Positions 23,601 through 33,754 of a stretch of 64,000 bases of DNA are shown here, piece after piece; position 1 is the stretch's first letter, and each line of letters opens with the position of its first letter. The DNA is from Zygnema cylindricum (taxonomy: Eukaryota > Streptophyta > Zygnematophyceae > Zygnematales > Zygnemataceae), in NCBI GenBank assembly GCA_037447655.1, contig JBBHKE010000960.1, forward strand, positions 1 to 64,000. The letters run 5' to 3'. Below the pieces are notes generated by a model. It was not told the origin of the DNA. It saw only the letters and a program-made list of their open reading frames with translations, and did no database searches. The position numbers and the translations under genes were made by a program.

Positions 23601-26600
23601 AAAAGATTGTAGTTTGCAGTTTTAGATTTTTGTCCTCTACTTTTAGCGGATATTTTCTCATAAAAGATTGTAGAGGTTACAATTTATGTATTCTTTTGTC
23701 TATTATTATATATCAAAAGTGTATTAAAAACATTGAAGGTGTGTTGCAAAGCCCATTCACCATATAGTATATTATACGGATTTTGATTCTCTAATAGATG
23801 AGAATGCGTCTTTTTTCTGTTCGTATTTTATTTTTATAGTGGAAGTTTGTTATCGTAAGTAGTTCTTCTTTTCAGAGTTGAAAAGAGACATTTTAGGAAT
23901 GTTCACAGTCAAGAATACTAATTACACGCACCAAATGTATAATCCTTAAATACATCTTTATTCATTTGTTAGTCTTATTTCCAAAATGAGCATTTCAATT
24001 ATTCTAAAAATGTGTTTTTCAAATGCAAATTCTCGTCTTGTTTCAGGTTGAGATCTTAATTCGAATTCCTGTTTACGCATGTAAGACCTAGTGAATATCT
24101 CGTTTATTATGGTTCGTTCCACATGGATTAAGGTCCATCTCTTCATGAACATTACAGTTTTTAAATGTGTTGTCGTGGATTCTTAACTTGTCAAGTAATT
24201 TTACTTTTACTATTGCGCATTATATTCTACAGTGATATTTCAGGCAACTACTTCAGCGACCCTTTTATTAGAGTCAATAAACATCCAACATGTGATGAGC
24301 TGAGCGCCAATTGCTTGTTTTCCTCAAGCCTCCCAAAAGGTTGCAATCCCAGACTTCAACGATGGAAAAGCGAGTGTGCGGCATTTTGTGACGCTGGCCA
24401 ATCCGGAGGACCTTGTGCGGGAGGCGGTATTTGCTCCCTCGATACAAACGGGACCTCACGTATTTGTAAATGTCATTCAGGATACAACAATCTCGCGAGA
24501 AAGTTCAGTTGCATATGTATGTTTTCTTTTGACAAAATGCACACTAGTAACGATATTGTTTTCCACGAAAATGAAAACGGCTTGTTGAATTGATTTTCTT
24601 TTATGGTCACGCTTCCTGTTTGCCAATAAGATATTCATTTTTTGTATTTGTGCACGTTTGGTCGATGATTTTGATAATGTTTAAATGTGGAATGTATTAT
24701 CGATGGCTTAGGTGACATGGTGTCACTCTCTGCAAGGCAAAATTTCAAAAAAGATTGGAATTAACCACAAAGAATAGTTCGAATATGTTTTCTTTTTTGT
24801 ACATGCTAACTTGAATGCATTGGAGGGTGTATTATTAAATAGGAACACTCGGAAGGGATACAATGTTAAACAAAGAAGTATAATAGCGATGCAATGCCAA
24901 GAAAATTTTCTCAAAAATTCATTTTGTTGTCAATCGTAATCAAAGTAAACAATGTGTATGTTTGCAAAATGTTGCTATTTTCTTTATTGAATTTGAATTT
25001 AAACAATTTGATCTATGTTTTGTGACGATTCCCCACAGACAGAAGCTTATGGTATATTTTGCGTAATATAGCTTTTCTAAATGATAGTTGAGTTATCTAA
25101 AGATTTTCATATACTTGAAATATTTGAAGTAACTTAATCTGGTAAAAGATTTTCTTTAAATGAATAAAAATGGAGTAAATCTAAATATACATAACAATTG
25201 GAACCTTTCTCTAATTCAGCTTATCTTCTCCTGACCTCTCACTCTACCGCCCAACTTGCCACCTACTGAACTTCTCTCACATTATTGCCATCTCCTTTTT
25301 CTCCTGTCTTTTCAACTTTTTACCTCTACCTTCTCCTCTAAGTCTTTTTCCTTCATAACTTCCTCTCAACCTCAACCCTCCTCCCTTAACCTATAACTAC
25401 ATGTGATAAAAATATTGAAGTGGAAAACATTAATTTGTGTACTACCTCCCTGATGAATATTGGGGCTTCCAATGAAGTCCACTTTTTGAAAAAAAATGTT
25501 CTTTTTGTGACACTTGATTGACAATGAAGCTTTTTCTCTCAATGTTTTTGTAGTGTCAAAATCACCTCCCCCTCAATCTCCTCCCATCCCTCCACCTTCC
25601 CCACGTCTTCGCCGACCCCCTCCTCGTTCAAGGCGTCCACCATTTTCTCCCCCTCCTCGTCCACGGCGTCCACCATTTTCTCCCCCTCCTCGTTCAAGGC
25701 GTCCACCATTTTCTCCCCCTCCTCGTTCAAGGCGTCCACCATTTTCTCCCCCTCCTCGTTCAAGGCGTCCACCATTTTCTCCCCCTCCTCGTGCAAGGCG
25801 TCCACCATTTTCTCCCCCTCCCTCTCGTCGTCCACGATCCCCACCTCTTAAACTCCTCCCTCCTCCCTTTCCACCTCCACAATTCCCACTTCCTCCCCCG
25901 CAGTCCCCACCGCCTCTTTCATCCCCTCCCCCCTCTTCTCCTCCATCATCCCCGCCTCTTGCCTCTCCTCCACGAACACCACCTCCTCGCTCCTCTCCTC
26001 CCTCATCTCCTCCAAAATCCCCGCCTCCTCGTCTCTCCCCCCCTCCCGTTTTTCCTCCACGAACCCCACCTTCTCGCTCCTCTCCTCCCTCACCTCCTCC
26101 ACAATCCCGGCCTCCTCGTCTCTCCCCCCCTCCCGTTTTTCCTCCACGAACCCCACCTCCTCGCTCCTCTCCTCCCTCACCTCCTCCAAAATCCCCGCCT
26201 CCTCGTCTCTCCCCCCCTCCCGTTTTTCCTCCACGAACCCCACCTCCTCGCTCCTCTCCTCCCTCACCTCCTCCAAAATCCCCGCCTCCTCGTCTCTCCC
26301 CCCCTCCCGTTTTTCCTCCACGAACCCCACCTCCTCGCTCCTCTCCTCCCTCACCTCCTCCAAAATCCCCGCCTCCTCGTCTCTCCCCCCCTCCCGTTTT
26401 TCCTCCACAAACCCCACCTCCTCGCTCCTCTCCTCCCTCATCTCCTCCAAAATCCTCGCCTCCTCGTCTCTCCCCCCCTCCCGTTTTTCCTCCACGAACC
26501 CCACCTCCTCGCTCCTCTCCTCCCTCACCTCCTCCTCCACAATCCCGGCCTCCTCGTCTCTCCCCCCCTCCCGTTTTTCCTCCACGAACCCCACCTCCTC

Positions 26601-27280
26601 GCTCCACTCCTCCCTCACCTCCTCCAAGATCCCCGCCTCCTCGTCTCTCCCCCCCTCCCGTTTTTCCTCCACGAACCCCACCTCGCTCCTCTCCTCCCTC
26701 ACCTCCTCCAAAATCCCCGCCTCCTCGTCTCTCCCCCCCCTCCCGTTTTTCCTCCACGAACCCCACCTCCTCGCTCCTCTCCTCCCTCATCTCCTCCAAA
26801 ATCCCCGCCTCCTCGTCTCTCCCCCCCCTCCCGTTTTTCCTCCACGAACCCCACCTCCTCGCTCCTCTCCTCCCTCACCTCCTCCTCCACAATCCCGGCC
26901 TCCTCGTCTCTCCCCCCCTCCCGTTTTTCCTCCACGAGCTCGCTCTTCTCCTCCCTCATCTCCTCCTCCAAAATCCCCGCCTCCTCGTCTCTCCCACCCT
27001 CCCGTTTTTCCTCCACGAACCCCACCTCCTCGCTCTTCTCCTCCCTCATCTCCTCCTCCACAATCCCCGCCTCCTCGTCTCTCCCCCCCTCCCGTTTTTC
27101 CTCCACGAACCCCACCTCCTCGCTCCTCTCCTCCCTCATCTCCTCCACAATCCCCGCCTCGTCTCTCCCCCCCTCCCGTTTTTCCTCCACAATCCTCGCC
27201 TCCTCGCTCTTCCCCTCCTTCCTCCCCTCCCTCTCCTCCTCATCCCAGCCGTCTGTAGAGGAATTAAAAGTATGTGGTAA
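17592..27280 (+). CDS. LRR-EGF-proline-rich cell-surface protein gene
   Basis: A ten-exon model in which every junction has AG/GT and agreeing phase: 17592-17697, 17972-18083, 19018-19089, 19557-19628, 21110-21178, 21685-21756, 22387-22458, 23414-23485, 24233-24516, 25552-27280. The product would be a secreted or membrane protein: signal peptide, LRR N-cap, six single-exon LRRs, a Cys-rich segment ending in an EGF-like motif, then a long proline-rich tract. The LRR part resembles plant LRR receptor kinases; the Pro tail resembles LRR-extensins or PERK-type linkers. No transmembrane helix or kinase exon was found before the decayed retroelements that start near 28.9 kb. The gene may be a wall-anchored LRR-extensin analogue, may be truncated, or may continue past long introns: GTATGT at 27270 is a possible donor. 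Alternative exons in the longer introns 4 and 7 cannot be excluded. Confidence 0.8.
17725..17925 (+). repeat. Intron 1 triplicate repeat with G-boxes
   Basis: Three imperfect copies of CCA(T/G)..CATGGTCT(T/G) followed by CACGTG and then YGAAAT-type sequence. CACGTG lies at 17762-17767, 17842-17847 and 17908-17913. All three keep the palindrome exactly while flanks vary (GTGTGAAAT, GTGCGAAAT, GTGGGAAAT). Confidence 0.65.
17972..18083 (+). CDS. LRR gene exon 2: LRR N-terminal cap
   Basis: Enters with TT (phase 1) after TGCTGCAG and reads VALEFVRDATANPDGFPEIV, CGSEAFSC, NAEGRVTEA, ending GC before GTACGT. The Cys pair followed by GRVTE is the classic LRRNT_2 end of plant LRR receptors (C...C...GRVT.L). 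The final Ala codon is completed by the A at the start of exon 3. Confidence 0.8.
18112..18500 (+). repeat. 12-bp minisatellite in intron 2
   Basis: Units of the GCACTAAATTTC/TCGCACTGAAT type repeat about 25 times with a 12-bp period, and a higher-order unit near 60 bp (ACATTAAATCTCACACTAAA appears twice). Because 12 is a multiple of 3 the strand reads as LN(F/V)A-LNYTLN in one frame, but this lies inside the intron and has no splice support. Confidence 0.7.
18501..19017 (+). other. Intron 2, purine-rich part
   Basis: GGGAGAGG/GGAAGG-rich sequence without exon features. It ends in GGTGCAG, the acceptor of exon 3. Confidence 0.5.
19018..19089 (+). CDS. LRR gene exon 3: first LRR
   Basis: Exactly 72 nt between GTGCAG and GTGAGT. 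Joined to exon 2 it reads GRVTEA then YLGALTLGGEIAAEIGNLTK and LKTL. The pattern L.G.I...IGNLT.L..L is a plant-type LRR. It ends with TT, so the next exon supplies the third base of the Leu codon. Confidence 0.85.
19557..19628 (+). CDS. LRR gene exon 4: LRR
   Basis: 72 nt between CTCATAG and GTAAGC, reading DLSSNELGGIIPQSIGQLTN then LENL. It matches the plant consensus LxLSxNxLxGxIPxxIGxLxxL almost fully and has the same entry and exit phase as the other LRR exons. Confidence 0.9.
19629..21109 (+). other. Intron 4, no exon recognised
   Basis: About 1.5 kb, the longest intron between LRR exons. AT-rich with repeated CAGTGAT/ATCACTG words at about 20440-20650. A lost or unrecognised LRR exon is possible, but none with the 72-nt pattern was found. 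Confidence 0.5.
21110..21178 (+). CDS. LRR gene exon 5: shortened LRR
   Basis: 69 nt between ATTGCAG and GTAAGA, same phases as its neighbours, reading WLENNELSGSFPDFRQLKTL then YQL. One residue shorter than the 24-residue norm, after the SFP motif. The missing codon keeps the frame. Confidence 0.8.
21685..21756 (+). CDS. LRR gene exon 6: LRR
   Basis: 72 nt between GCTACAG and GTAAGA, reading NLAFNQLNGRIPWSIGQLTS then LIFL. Full plant LRR consensus, with the same phase as the other LRR exons. Confidence 0.9.
22387..22458 (+). CDS. LRR gene exon 7: LRR
   Basis: 72 nt between TTCACAG and GTAAGG, reading FLNNNQLSGSIPSSMFRLTT then LEGL. Consensus asparagines and the SGSIP core are present. Confidence 0.9.
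22459..23413 (+). other. Intron 7, no exon recognised
   Basis: About 950 bp, AT-rich. Minus-strand frame 22891-23106 is unrecognised. It ends in GGTGTCACAG. Confidence 0.5.
23414..23485 (+). CDS. LRR gene exon 8: LRR, weaker C-terminal part
   Basis: 72 nt between GTCACAG and GTAAGT, reading HLGNNMLGGRIPWSINQNIS then LNVL. The IPWSI core equals exon 6; the second half (NQNISLNVL instead of GQLTSLIFL) has drifted. Confidence 0.85.
24233..24516 (+). CDS. LRR gene exon 9: Cys-rich, EGF-like
   Basis: After TTCTACAG, in the LRR phase, it reads DISGNYFSDP, a last partial LRR, and continues into a segment with ten cysteines (TCDEL, NCLF, GCNP, ECAAFC, GPCAGGGICS, ICKCHSGY, FSCI). The CAGGGIC...CKCHSGY portion matches the C..G.C...C.C..GY pattern of an EGF-like module. 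It ends with a single T before GTATGT at 24517, matching the entry phase of exon 10. Whether exons lie in the following 1 kb is unclear. Confidence 0.75.
25552..27280 (+). CDS. LRR gene exon 10: proline-rich repeat tract
   Basis: After TTTTTGTAG the frame reads SKSPPPQSPPIPPPSP, then about six RSRRPPFSPPP units (33 bp), then about thirteen 29-residue units of the form PPRLSPPPVFPPRTPPPRSS (87 bp). SPPP-type motifs are substrates for prolyl hydroxylation in plant extensins, suggesting a cell-wall-embedded linker or tail. Two repeats (near 26733 and 26821) have eight C instead of seven in the CTCCCCCCCTCCCG segment. These shift the frame from the Ser-Pro reading to a Leu/Pro reading that stays open to TAA at 27278-27280. 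The extra C residues could be real or assembly errors. All frames of the tract are long and open, on both strands. Confidence 0.65.
25617..25835 (+). repeat. 33-bp coding tandem repeat
   Basis: Unit CGTTCAAGGCGTCCACCATT plus TTCTCCCCCTCCT, about six copies, with small changes (CGTCCACGG, CGTGCAAGG). Encodes RSRRPPFSPPP. Confidence 0.9.
26000..27200 (+). repeat. 87-bp coding tandem repeat
   Basis: The word CCGTTTTTCCTCCACGAACC recurs every 87 bp (for example 26047, 26134, 26221, 26308). Later copies are 84 or 90 bp through loss or gain of CTC/TCC triplets. About thirteen copies. Identity between neighbours is very high, consistent with recent unequal exchange. Confidence 0.9.
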
Positions 27281-28960
27281 AATCTGTATGTGGAGGAAAA
27301 GGCAATGCAGGTGCTAGAAGCAATGCAGGTGGGAGAACTTAAAAGATGGTGGTGACGGCAATTCACGGTTTTTTAAATGGTGGTGAAAGTAATTCACGTT
27401 TTTTTAAATGGTAGTGACGGTAATTCACGTTTTTTTAAATGGTGGTAATTCACTCTTTATTAAATGTGGAAGCAATTGAGAGGAAAGGTAAAGGTAATTT
27501 GGACGTCTAAGTTACCGATTGAATTTATGGCAGTTTCTAAACTGGTTAGTCATAGTTTAATCAGTGATAATTGATTAAAGTAAGTTAAATTTTATAGTCA
27601 GACGAGTTCTTCTGTTGTTTTGTGAAACATTTTGTTTGCTCTTTTGCATCGTTGTTTTCTGTGTGAATGGCAGTTGACATTGTATTTTGGAACAAGATCT
27701 TGAAAGTGATACTTTTCAAAAGTACCAAAAGCTTATTATTTCAAGATCGGTAAAAGTCTAAGCACATAAAACTTCACTTAGAGGCTATCTGCAAAATGGT
27801 GTGGACTTGACTTTTCTTATTTTCATTCAATTAATTCCTTTCTTTATGCAATAACATGTCTAAATGCATGGCTTCTTATAGTGACCATGGTCAGGTTATT
27901 AGCCCAAAACCTAACATGTTCAAATAGGATAGCGCAAACTTTGTTGTTTCACTTGTTGTTAGGCGAACACATCTGGTAGACAAAGACTAAGGTTGATTAG
28001 GGTAAACCTATTGTGAACGAACGACAGATCCAAGAAGTTTTGGGGGAGAAGATGTAAAAAGATTTTGCTTCTTAAGTGTCCTTCATTTCAACAAAATTGC
28101 ATGTGACATCATCGATTATGAATGGCGTTACATGTGGATCAAAGTAAAAAAGAGAAAAAAGGAGAAAAGACACGCCATGCAAGAGAATTATAGCTTTCGA
28201 GACAATCTGAAGAAGACTATGAGTGACATTTGCTAACTGAAGCTCTTTCTTTGAGGGTTGGCGACTTTGGGTGATAACGTTATAGAGAATCAAAAGGTCA
28301 CGCTAATGGAGACGCTTCAGTTGGATTTGTTCTTTGTTTGAGGTGTAAATGATAGATTGGGCTCTACTGTGTTTTTTTAAACAAACCTATTTCTTATTAG
28401 GTGTGGGTCTCGAAAAGGACATCAAATACGCAAAGGGAAATGCAGTTTAACACACAACGCACATAGAGTGAGGTTTTAGCAATTCAAACACAAAATAGTT
28501 AATTGCGACAGTTCCTGTGCCAATAAATTAAAAGTCAAACAGTCAGCATTACAAATTCATAAGATTAAATGTGATCGATATTAATTTACAGGGATACTAC
28601 TTTAACGATTTTTATAAAGCAAATTATTTCAATATTGAGTACAAAACCGAATAGTACGCCATTGTTTGGGTGAGAATGAATTAAATGCTAAAATTCAGCG
28701 ACACTTCTAAAAACCATGCCACCGGAAATAAACACCGATGTAAAAATGGAGTTATTTGATCGTGGATGAATTAAGTCAAAAAGAACTTACAAAACCGAGC
28801 TAAATTTAACTCAAGTTTATTTGCTAATTTACCTGTAATACGTCACTTTAATTAGACTCTAACAGAATAGGGCTCCATTGATAAAGTGTAAAAAATGGTT
28901 GATGTTAAACAAATAACAAAATATCTAAAAGCACTCGGGATGATACTACAAAGTTGTGAA
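27281..28960. other. Downstream of LRR gene, no exon recognised
   Basis: AT-rich DNA. A tandem repeat occupies 27343-27464; the remainder has no recognised coding exon, transmembrane segment or kinase motif. Confidence 0.45.
27343..27464. repeat. 35-bp tandem repeat, about 3.5 copies
   Basis: TTTTTTTAAATGGTGGTGA followed by CGGTAATTCACG repeats at about 35-bp spacing. Confidence 0.8.
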
Positions 28961-30200
28961 TGGAAGTGAACAATATGACTCCTCCCTACACAGAGTGAAC
29001 TGGGGAGGCCATTGAGGCCTTTTCCAACTTTTCAAGGCTTCTTAATCAGACTCCTATTACCATGCTTAACCAGTTGGAGGGTTATGTCTCAAAACACAAA
29101 TGAGGGAAGTTAAGAGCAAAGTATTGATAAGAAAGTACCAAACTCCCTTTCATGCATTTGTAGATGAGAGGGCATGGCGACTCATTGGTAATTGGGCTAC
29201 CAATTTTGAGATGTAAGAGGGAACACTAAATGCCGCACGATACGCAGGGGCAAGATATCGAGTTTGTGACATATTCCGCAAGGAGACCACAAATAACAAA
29301 AATCAAAAGAAACTTGTCCCCAAAACGATGAGACAGGAGACCAAGACGGTAGAGGGCAAAACGGTAGAGGGCAGACGAGGCCTTTGGGGATCAACAAGGA
29401 AACGCCAACCTTTATTTTGTCGCGGTAACAAGCCCTCTTATGGTTTTATGTCCCACTTGTCGTCAACCCGAGCATTTGTGTACGAGATGTCCGATGCAGC
29501 TTAGTCCCCTACAATAGTCACGAAAGGTCAAGGAGGCTAGTTACGACAAGGAGGGTGAAGGTGGCAAGAGAATGGGAGCGGGAGGTCAAGGGGACAGATT
29601 GGGCCATCCAAGCGTTGGCATGTCTCAAGAGCAGTTGAGGAAAGTTTGAATCTCGACAATTGAAGAGACAAATATCCCCAATGCACTTAAGGCAAAGAGC
29701 TCTATAGAAAAGGCCACCTACACAAACTACGATTACAAAAATCAGATGGAGGCATGGTGCTTTTGGAAGGACAGATTCCACGAGGAAATTCAACAATGTA
29801 CAACCTTGAACACCATGACAAAGAACTTGGTGTGCTAGAAGACCGAGTGGATCAATTTCTCCTCCCCAAGTGCGACTAAAGACATAGGCGAGTAGGAAAG
29901 GGGAAGGGTGTTGTGGAAGGCACTTCTAGACATGAATTAACTCATGTTTTCCCTCATTGGGAAGCAAGAGAGGTTATAGAAAGAATATAAGGATAATAAA
30001 AAGAAAATGGGAATTCCCTGTATTTTCTATTTTTTGCGTTCGACCTAACAAAGAAGAGTCCTACGAAACGTCCAAGCTCCGTGGCCATTCTACCCAAACC
30101 TTCGAAGAAAGACACATAAAGGATGAAATTAGGGGGAAATGGAGGCAGAGGCTACCTCCCTCATTCACAGGGCTCATTGTGAAGGATGGTTGGGAATAGG
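28961..30200 (+). pseudogene. Decayed gag-like retroelement with CCHC knuckle
   Basis: At 29449-29490 one frame reads CPTCRQPEHLCTRC, a perfect C-x2-C-x4-H-x4-C zinc knuckle as found in retroelement Gag proteins. Upstream frames give EAIEAFSNFSRLLNQTPITM, and downstream ones EGEGGKRMGAGGQGDRLG. Many stops and frame changes break it. It does not match copia families A or B, so it may be a Ty3/gypsy or LINE ORF1 remnant. Confidence 0.4.
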
Positions 30201-31639
30201 AAATCCTAAGGGGCCCCTCCAAAATGTCACAAAAAATAATACAAGATCTAAACAGGAGATCGCAAAATCTTGGGACAGGTCTTTCTAAAATCCTTTAAAA
30301 ACATGGTCATTCCTCGAGCATAATTAGGGAAAGGACTGAAACATGGAATCTCCCCGTGAGAAAACTCTCCTGGAAGCTTCTCGCCAATTTTTGGAAGATA
30401 TCGGAAAGAGCTTTTACGGCCACAGACCATTATCTAAGGCCGAAACTCGTCCCATTATTTGAGGTCATCCCATCTCCGAATGCACATGGATGTGTGACAA
30501 ACTTATTCGAATTTTAGAGTAAGGTCAAAATTTGGTCTCTAAAGGGAAGGAGGATCAAAATCTGAAACAGGGGAAAAGGTACAGCTAGAGGGGAAAAGAG
30601 GCTGTTGCGACCTGCATAGAACCTAACATTGTGTAGTTAGATTTGAAAGTTTTTTCTTTTGGTTGTCCTTGGAAAATTCCACATGATGGATTTGCAAGAA
30701 CTTTTAAATGTTTTTTGGCAGAAACAAAATCTCAAGAGTGAAGTGGCGGTTGCATGGAAGGCATCCACCATCAAAACCATTGATCCTTTGCCTCCCGTGC
30801 ATAATATAGGGTGAATTGCTTACCCACGTAAATGGAGTGCCTTTGAGGAAAGTAGTCTTCAAAACCTATGGGTGGCTACCATTGATGATTCTACTGTAAG
30901 TTTTAAGTTGAATAAATACGAGGGATTCTGACATTGAATCGTAGATACCAAGCCTCTTCCCAACGTGATCACATTGAAACGTAGATACTAGGCCTCTTCC
31001 CAACCCTCTTCCCAACCTGCTCACAACCGCGACACTTAACAGATTTTGAAAAGCAACGGCCTAAGGGGTATAAAAAGTAGCTTCGAGCTCAAGAAAGTCG
31101 GCCAAGGGAATCACGTAGTATTTGACATGATTCCAACCTTGAAAATCAAGTTCATGACGATGTGAAATTTGCCATGTGACTATCACTACCTTTTTTTGTA
31201 GTTAAAGGTGATCAATTTGAATTACTTTTGGGTACCCAAACTTGGTCTCGGTTAGGGGCAACGATTAATTTTGAATTCCAACAGTTTTTCATCAAACAAT
31301 AAGTTGGCCCAAAGCTTAAGGTGTTATCAATAATGAATAGAGGAGGTTGTCAATATCATAGAGGTACACGTTAGCCTGTTTATACATGACTATCGGATAT
31401 GACCAACTTGGACACAAGAAATTTCGAGTCCACTCGCAAAAGATTGTACCACGACATCTAACAAATTGAGGATACTAGGAACTAGGACCATAGATATTGA
31501 AAATGCATAAAACATGTGGCTCGTTTACGTCATGGAACATGCGACAACTTTACAACAGGAAGGCTCCGTCCTACTTGAAACAAACATCATTCGTCTTCTA
31601 GCTGAGCCTCTTTTTTTTGGCATCTCAACCTCACCTGCA
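30201..31639. other. Unclassified, probably decayed retroelement
   Basis: Short open stretches on the plus strand (for example QFELLLGTQTW near 31210) but no decisive motif. It may continue the gag-like remnant to the left. A near-duplicate AACGTAGATAC(C/T)A(A/G)GCCTC occurs at 30943 and 30976. Confidence 0.35.
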
Positions 31640-32392
31640 TTGTCTTTCTAAACTTTTTCTCTGATAGCAATTTCTGTCTCAAATTCTTGATAAGTTTCAA
31701 ATGTGATTTTCACAGTTTTTATGTATTTAAAGGGATCCACACATTTCCCTTCATCCATTACCACTAGATATTTTACCAAAATTATGTTTTTCTTGGCAAG
31801 ATCATAAACTCTATATCCCTTTACATCCTCATCACAACTTAATAAATATCAGGTTTGCCTTTTGCATCTATTTTCCAACTGGCTTTATCTGTGTTCATAC
31901 TATAAACTTGACTTTCGAACACTTTTAGATGAGATATATATGGGTTTCACCTTTCCATCTCTCATAAGATGTTTCTTCATTAATGGTTGAGGTAAGAAAT
32001 CTCTTTTTAAGATAGTTAGCACAGTTCATAGCCTCTCCCTAGAACCGTCTTCCTATTTTTATATTCGTCATCATGCTTACGGAAGTATCTCTTAAAGTCT
32101 TATTCAGTCTTCTAGCCACCTCATTCTGTTCTAGATTATAAGGAATAGTCTTTTGATGTTGAATTCCCTCTTTTCTGAAAAATTCTTCAAACTGATTGAA
32201 AGCATATTCTCCTGGATTATCACTCCTTATTTTTTTGATACAAGTTCCATGGATTTTTTCACTCCATGCTTTATATTCCAAAAAATACCTTAAAGCTTTG
32301 GACATGGACTTAGGAGTAAACTTGGGAGTATCTAGACCAATCATCTGTGATAGTGAGCATGTACCTCTTCCCACCAGCTGATGGGACTTTAC
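31640..32392 (-). pseudogene. Copia A3: integrase and linker part
   Basis: Minus-strand translation gives SAGGKRYMLTITDDWSRYSQ, EYKAWSEKIHGTCIKKIRSD, NPGEYAFNQFEEFFRKEG and LEQNEVARRLNKTLRD. This is the copia integrase core (D...SDN.GEY...QNG.AER pattern, N.GEY degraded to NPGEY), then the linker. The copy ends on the left near 31640, so reverse transcriptase and RNase H are missing. A solo LTR separates it from its own N-terminal half. Confidence 0.85.
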
Positions 32393-33635
32393 TGAAACTC
32401 TGAGACCTCCATTGGCCCTCAAAGTATGCAGATCCAAAAGAAGCTAATCTAGATAGTGCCGACTCCAAGTTAATATAAACCCAAGTGACTGACCCATTGA
32501 CAGTCAGAACCCCAATATTGATTCACCCCTGTGAAATAACACTTTCTGTGTGCTCAGTTCCACCACAGAATGCAAAGTTAGAATATGAGATTTGGACACA
32601 TTCACCCACTTTGACTTTCCCTTAGAAATACAGCCACCCTGGCAGACAAAAACTCTGACCGACTACACCCCTGTGTAGCTTGGACTCCCCTGAGTCCGCA
32701 GCAAAAAGAATCACTGAAAATGGTCAAGTAAATTGATATTTATGGCTGGCCAAAGTTTGCCATTTATACAGGGTGCTCTCTGGGAGAGGCAGCTGCCTAC
32801 CCAAAATTTTCTAAGTCCTAAACCCTCTCTAAAACTCTATCTACTGAAGTACGGCACCAATCAAATTACTGTGTCGTACAGAAAAGTACAGGTGCCGGTG
32901 TACTTTCTGTACGGCCATTGTACGACATGGCCAAAATGTCGACACGTGTCAAATCAGGATTAGTTCCTGTAATCTCCGGAATTCCCGTAGTCCAATGTTA
33001 TCACGCCACGTGTCACCTGACGTGACAAAGACCGTAAAACGCCAAAAGTACCTTTTCCGTGATCGCGGCGCTTATCGTAGCCGTCCGATCAAAACCGGCT
33101 ATAATCCTAGCCGCTGAAATTCGACGCGCGGTATTTGTTTCGCTATCGAAACAAATGCGCGGTATTTGTTTCGCTGTCGAAACAAATGCGCGGTATTTGT
33201 TTCGCTATCGAAACAAATGTGCGGTATCCGTTCTGCCCCCTCATTCCGTACTCCGTACTAAATTAAACTGTTTTTATGTACTAAGTATCTATTTAGCCGT
33301 TAAACGGATTAATCTACATTTAACGCTTTATATATTTGTTAAACCCTATATATCGTAATATCTGTTCTAGACATAACGGCTAGAGCTAACGGCTACTGGA
33401 ATTGACGGATGGTAGGTACTAGGATCAATTCCTGGGTCCGTCAAATATATTTTTGGTAAACATGCCTATTATCTATTCCTGTCTCTCTGGAAAGCTTAGG
33501 CAGCCATGGCTCTAGCTCCCTCTCCAGCCTTCAGTGACTACGACAAGTGTGGGGGCTTGGAGAAGAGAGTCAGAGGCAGACTGCCTCTACTCTTTTCTAT
33601 CTAACAAAGACCTGGAAAATACCCAAATATCAACA
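32393..33635 (-). mobile_element. Family A solo LTR nested in copia A3
   Basis: TG...CA termini with a perfect 5-bp target duplication TTTAC (32388-32392, 33636-33640). Removing the LTR and one TTTAC rejoins the A3 integrase frame (GPGKVPSAGGKRYM), proving insertion. The 1243-bp LTR is antisense to the window, as A3 is. It contains a 31-bp palindromic triple repeat (33126-33218) and a tRNA-like module (about 33370-33440). Confidence 0.9.
33126..33218. repeat. 31-bp palindromic triple repeat in LTR
   Basis: Unit GCGCGGTATTTGTTTCGCTA plus TCGAAACAAAT, three copies starting at 33126, 33157 and 33188. Each copy holds a 10-bp inverted repeat ATTTGTTTCG/CGAAACAAAT. Confidence 0.9.
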
Positions 33636-33754
33636 TTTACCTGGTAACTAATTATTACTGTGATATAAGTCCAAAAACTTTTCTCCCCTAATGGTTGCAA
33701 TTTTTGGAAAATGACAGTCTGTGAGTTTTCCCTTCACCACACCCACTACAGTCA

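Noticed and set aside
25573-26799. 408-codon minus-strand Gly/Glu/Arg-rich frame
   Set aside because: It is the complement of the proline-rich repeat exon. The plus strand has splice-consistent upstream exons, and the minus frame is only the repeat read backwards.
26000-27200. CRISPR array
   Set aside because: Units are directly adjacent with no unique spacers, and the context is eukaryotic.
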